DNA of 64,000 nucleotides from Prorocentrum cordatum. Lineage: Eukaryota; Sar; Dinophyceae; Prorocentrales; Prorocentraceae. Numbering within the stretch: position 1 is the first letter of the stretch; the number at the start of each line of letters is the position of its first letter. This document shows positions 63,245 through 64,000 of this stretch, piece after piece. A program made the position numbers and the translations under genes. Below the pieces are notes generated by a model that was given only the letters and a program-made list of their open reading frames with translations, searched no databases and was not told the DNA's origin. The stretch spans positions 1,122,787 to 1,186,786 of the forward strand of contig CAUYUJ010014260.1 of NCBI GenBank assembly GCA_963575745.1, given 5' to 3'.

Positions 63245-63394
63245 GGCCCGTCGGGCGCCTGGCTCCTCTCCTGACGACAAGGCGGAGGGCGCCTGGTTTG
63301 CGCAAGGCGAGTGAGGAAGAGAAGGAGGGCAGGATCTGGAGTGTAAGGACAGGGAGGATGATGAGTCTCTCGCTCCCGAGCCCGAGCCCGAGCT

Positions 63395-63660
63395 GCGCCT
63401 CGCCGAACTGTTGACCTGTCGGCCTGATGGCATGCTGACTTGACGACCTACCTGCCTGCTGACGTACTGCCCCTTCTGCGCTGCCAACATATGCATTTCC
63501 TGGACAACCTACTGGATTAATGAACAACTGAGCTGCTGATATCCTGGCTTCGCGACCTACCGATCGACTGACCGAATGACATACGACCTGTTCACCTAAC
63601 GAAATACCGAGGTGTTGACTTGCTGACCAAACTGGCGTACTGACATACTAGGGCCTGGAT
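63395..63660. repeat. Degenerate CTGACnTACTGAC-type repeat
   Basis: Short CTGACTTG/CTGACGTACTG/GACCTAC phrases repeated irregularly over 260 bp. Confidence 0.6.
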
Positions 63661-64000
63661 ATTAATCTGGAGCCCTGCTCGAGCCTGATCTGCGCTTTGC
63701 CAAAATTTTCACCGCAGCATTTCGGCTGAAAGTCTCAGCCCAGGAACACGGTGGATGAGGGTCGGGAGAAAGAGCCCGAGTGGGAGTTGAGGGAACGGCG
63801 GTTGAGGAAGGGCAGCCAGGGGAAAGCATGGCATGAGTGCCCGAATGCTGCGACGTTGCTCGAAGTTGGCGCCACACCTGTGAGCGCGCACAACGCGCGA
63901 CTCCAACGAACATCGGGTTCGAGTGGGCCTGACCATCCCACCCGCTCGGGATGGTGATCTGCTTGAGACACCGCTGCGCGCTGCATGCGGGCACGAGTCT
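63661..64000. other. No supported gene
   Basis: Minus-strand frames overlap each other, none with a domain. Window ends here. Confidence 0.4.

Noticed and set aside
1-64000. rRNA, 5S and tRNA genes
   Set aside because: I looked for familiar conserved stretches (T-loop GGTTCGAATCC type, 5S and rRNA cores) and found none I could support by eye; a tRNA or rRNA scanner would settle it.

Overview
This window looks like nuclear DNA of a dinoflagellate. The strongest evidence is a perfect copy of the 22-nt dinoflagellate spliced leader (DinoSL) on the minus strand at 43178-43157. A second copy with one substitution lies at 39794-39773. Both sit directly upstream of intronless open reading frames, so they are genomic relics of reverse-transcribed, trans-spliced mRNAs. 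Supporting signs are non-LTR retrotransposon pieces of the kind common in dinoflagellate genomes, a possible GC-AG intron, high GC, and a very repeat-rich, gene-poor texture. I cannot name the genus.

Most of the sequence is repetitive. There are four layers: (1) microsatellites, mainly (TCC/GGA)n, (TA)n, (CA)n, (GA/CT)n and (CAT)n; (2) minisatellites with units of about 20, 42, 48, 62, 73, 83, 92 and 153 bp; (3) dispersed degenerate arrays of a CAAGACGGCCC-type unit, in both orientations, covering several kilobases; (4) composite dispersed elements made of several modules. Most long ORFs are open only because these repeats are GC-rich or lack stops.

Layout: 1-3 kb has weak minus-strand exon candidates. 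3-8 kb holds a CAAGA array and 153-bp and 48-bp tandem repeats. 8-21 kb alternates (TCC)n tracts, CAAGA arrays and small minus-strand exon candidates (an ankyrin-like exon at 8.0 kb, a helical-repeat exon at 20.5 kb). 21-30 kb holds three copies of a composite element with TCC-rich ends, two weak exons and a GGC tract. 30-32 kb has two plus-strand LINE remnants. 36-48 kb holds 42-bp minisatellites at four loci, and at 38-43.5 kb two SL-tagged retrocopies in a head-to-tail chain of related modules, followed by a degenerate repeat field built on a GAGGATGTC..GCGAAAC motif. 48-54 kb is satellite DNA. A short minus-strand gene lies at 56 kb. 56-61 kb is repeats, including partial copies of the 46-47.7 kb region. 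61-64 kb is mostly unique, with one weak ORF.

No operon or pathway can be reconstructed. The coherent biology is retroposition: SL-tagged cDNAs inserted into a chain of elements that share a 20-bp tandem array at the 5' side and a common 3' tail ending in TTTAACTTTAACTTTA.
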